In this document: piece by piece, positions 54,301 to 55,834 of the stretch
Layout of the letters: each line of letters opens with the position of its first letter
Position numbering within the stretch: position 1 is the stretch's first letter
DNA from: Bacteroidia bacterium
Lineage (GTDB): Bacteria; Bacteroidota; Bacteroidia; JAIBAJ01
Assembly: GCA_019695265.1 (NCBI GenBank)
Contig: JAIBAJ010000011.1
Coordinates: 1-55,834, forward strand
DNA: 55,834 bases
Direction of reading: 5' to 3'
Position numbers and translations under genes: made by a program
The notes under the pieces: generated by a model
Told to the model about the DNA's origin: nothing
What the model saw: only the letters and a program-made list of their open reading frames with translations
Databases searched by the model: none

Positions 54301-55545
54301 ATGAGTCCCAATTACATTCTATTCGCTATTCCATTTTTTTTAGGAAGCATTTTTTTCGAGTTTTTATTTGGTCGTTTAAAAGGTAAGAGTTGGTACAACT
54401 TCGAAGATGCTATTACCAACCTGAATATCGGAATTGGCAGTCAAGCCTTTAACACCTTGTCGAAACTTGGACTTATGTTGGTTTACACCTGGATTTACAA
54501 CCATTTGGCACCGTTTCAACAAGGGCAAACCTGGTTGTCATTTGTTTTATGCGTAATTCTATTTGATTTTATATTTTACTGGGCTCATCGGTGGGGGCAC
54601 GAAATGAATTTCTTTTGGGGAGCCCACATTGTTCATCATCAGAGTCAGGAATACAATTTAAGCGTTGCCTTACGTCAATCCTGGATTCACAACCTCATCG
54701 CTTTTTTCATGTTTTTGCCCATTCCGTTTTTAGGTTTTGATCCACTTATTTTCGGAGGTGCAGCTGCATTTGTAACGTTGTATCAGTATTGGATTCACAC
54801 CCGTTCCATCAAAAAAATGGGCTGGTTCGAGTGGATTTTCAATACCCCTTCGCATCACCGGGTGCATCATGCCATCAATCCGCAGTATTTAGACAAAAAT
54901 TATGCAGCCGTTTTTATTATCTGGGATCGAATGTTTGGAACCTTTGTAGAGGAAAAAGAAGAGCCTGAATATGGAACCACTATACCCATTAATAGTTGGG
55001 ATCCGGTCTGGGCCAATGTGCATTTTTATGTTGATTTGATTGAAGGAATGAAACGCGAAAAAGGGCTTTGGAATAAATTTATGCTTTTATGGAAAGGTCC
55101 GGAATACCTAGGAAACCTGCTGGGAATGGATTCTAAATTATACAAAAATTCCGAGGGACATGTGGACAAATATCAGGTTAAGCCCAAATTGAACATGCAG
55201 ATTTATGTATTTGTTCAATTTTTAGCCCTCATGTTTGGAATTGTATCTTTTATGGGACATTTTTCCGAGCTTTCCTGGTTTTACCGAATCATTTTCTTTC
55301 TAATTATCATCCTAACCACCATGAATTGCGGTGGAATTATGGAAGGGCGTAAATGGGTCAACCGCATTGAAATACTTCGTTTAATCATTTTCCTACCGGT
55401 TTACAATGTACTTTATCTGACCTATTATTCTTCTTGGGTAAAATGGGTGATGCCAATTTCCATCGTGTTAACTGTCGGTTTTCTAACCTGGCTGGCCATT
55501 AATTTCGTGTATTACAAACGTAAAAATCAGGTAATCAAAGGGTAG
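54301..55545 (+). CDS. Sterol desaturase/fatty acid hydroxylase superfamily protein
   Basis: A 414-residue membrane di-iron enzyme. Histidine boxes: HRWGH (96-100), HIVHHQSQEYN (109-119), HTRSI (His166), and SHHRVHHAINPQYLDKNY (184-201). The last box and the long C-terminal membrane part (about 290-405, three or more segments) resemble alkylglycerol monooxygenase/TMEM195-type members. Likely hydroxylates a lipid chain or ether lipid. No reductase is adjacent. Confidence 0.87.
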   Translation: MSPNYILFAIPFFLGSIFFEFLFGRLKGKSWYNFEDAITNLNIGIGSQAFNTLSKLGLMLVYTWIYNHLAPFQQGQTWLSFVLCVILFDFIFYWAHRWGHEMNFFWGAHIVHHQSQEYNLSVALRQSWIHNLIAFFMFLPIPFLGFDPLIFGGAAAFVTLYQYWIHTRSIKKMGWFEWIFNTPSHHRVHHAINPQYLDKNYAAVFIIWDRMFGTFVEEKEEPEYGTTIPINSWDPVWANVHFYVDLIEGMKREKGLWNKFMLLWKGPEYLGNLLGMDSKLYKNSEGHVDKYQVKPKLNMQIYVFVQFLALMFGIVSFMGHFSELSWFYRIIFFLIIILTTMNCGGIMEGRKWVNRIEILRLIIFLPVYNVLYLTYYSSWVKWVMPISIVLTVGFLTWLAINFVYYKRKNQVIKG

Positions 55546-55576
55546 GGGAGAGCTTTCAATTCGGTAAGGAGATTTT

Positions 55577-55720
55577 GGCGGGCCCCTTTTTGCCAAGAAC
55601 TTCAGTTAATTTTCCAAGTTTCTGCAAGGCAAAAAGGTCACGCTTTCGGCGGTAGTCCTCGGCTGCTCCGTTAACACTGCGCAACCTTGCGGGCTACACT
55701 GCCTCAATCGTTGCCCGGGG
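55577..55720 (+). repeat. Dispersed structured repeat, copy J
   Basis: Full main-type copy 31 bp after the hydroxylase stop and on its strand: GGCGGGCCC; left stem CCTTTTTGCC (55585-55594) perfectly paired with GGCAAAAAGG (55628-55637); GGTCACGCTTTCGGCGGTAG; GTAGTCC...GGGCTAC closing an inner region unlike other copies; then ACTGCCTCAATCGTTGCCCG. Confidence 0.85.
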
Positions 55721-55834
55721 TGCTTCGAACTTGGCTTTTATCGGTCTGATAATGTAAGTGAAAATCAACTTATCCCAATGGTAAAAATTGAATTCACGAT
55801 ATATAATGATGTTAATGCCGAACAATCAGTTTTT
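55721..55834. other. Tail region of repeat J, cut by the window end
   Basis: No gene seen. Contains TTAATGCCGAAC, matching the (A/T)AATGCCGA motif in the tails of copies E and G. Confidence 0.35.

Noticed and set aside
105-55720. The repeats as a CRISPR array or an IS element
   Set aside because: Copies are single, dispersed and structurally variable with no regular spacers; no transposase or RAYT gene is in the window. A MITE/REP-like origin remains possible but unproven.

Overview
The window looks like a chromosomal segment of a low-GC, uncultured-type Bacteroidota (class Bacteroidia/Flavobacteriia range). The signs are: -7 boxes of the Bacteroidota type TAnnTTTG in front of many genes; many lipoproteins with a Cys-Lys/Arg start to the mature part; a type IX secretion C-terminal sorting domain; a TonB-dependent receptor with an N-terminal carboxypeptidase-regulatory-like domain; a serine-palmitoyltransferase-like gene (sphingolipids); and alpha-2-macroglobulin. 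No phage, integrase, transposase, CRISPR array, rRNA or tRNA was seen.

Layout. 0.3-5.8 kb: a GT39-type membrane glycosyltransferase, an orphan oligopeptide-type ABC permease and topoisomerase IV subunit B. 5.8-9.0 kb: a compact operon of three lipoproteins and a DUF1501 protein, followed by an AlkB-type di-iron monooxygenase (9.1-10.1 kb). 10.4-14.5 kb: a stand-alone MurD C-terminal-domain homologue, a secreted cytochrome c/copper-monooxygenase fusion carrying a T9SS tail, and a long-chain acyl-CoA ligase. 15.0-25.7 kb: PaiB, a giant alpha-2-macroglobulin, TPR lipoprotein, RlmB, small membrane proteins and CoA-transferase subunit A. 26.3-27.3 kb: a regulatory pair (AraC protein plus a degenerate receiver). 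27.6-35.3 kb: a co-directional run of metabolic genes (SPT-like enzyme, GH13 lipoprotein, QueE, class I aldolase, AccD, ABC ATPase, AtuA/DUF1446). 35.8-39.4 kb: dihydrolipoyl dehydrogenase, a DUF6340-like lipoprotein and an exported pirin. 39.7-50.1 kb: a phosphoesterase island (PhoX-like, nucleotide pyrophosphatase-like, two PhoD-like, one EEP-family enzyme) around one TonB receptor and a penicillin-acylase-family hydrolase. 50.4-55.5 kb: DUF1801, a small secreted protein, an SDR/AraC/AhpD set, and a sterol-desaturase-type hydroxylase.

The most unusual content is not protein-coding. Nine intergenic elements of about 75-165 bp share the core GCTATCGGCTrTAG - variable hairpin - GCTAyTTGCCTCTATC (one copy is truncated and has lost most of this core; one is strongly diverged). 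The stems differ in sequence between copies but keep pairing (compensatory changes visible by eye), so they look like a dispersed structured-nucleic-acid family. All seven copies of the main type lie just downstream of a stop codon, in the same orientation as that gene. Two copies of a second type have the GGGTCAC module inverted. Several genes also have a -7 box ending only 4-7 nt before the start codon, which predicts leaderless mRNAs.

All functional calls are from reading the sequence and recalling families; no database search was run.
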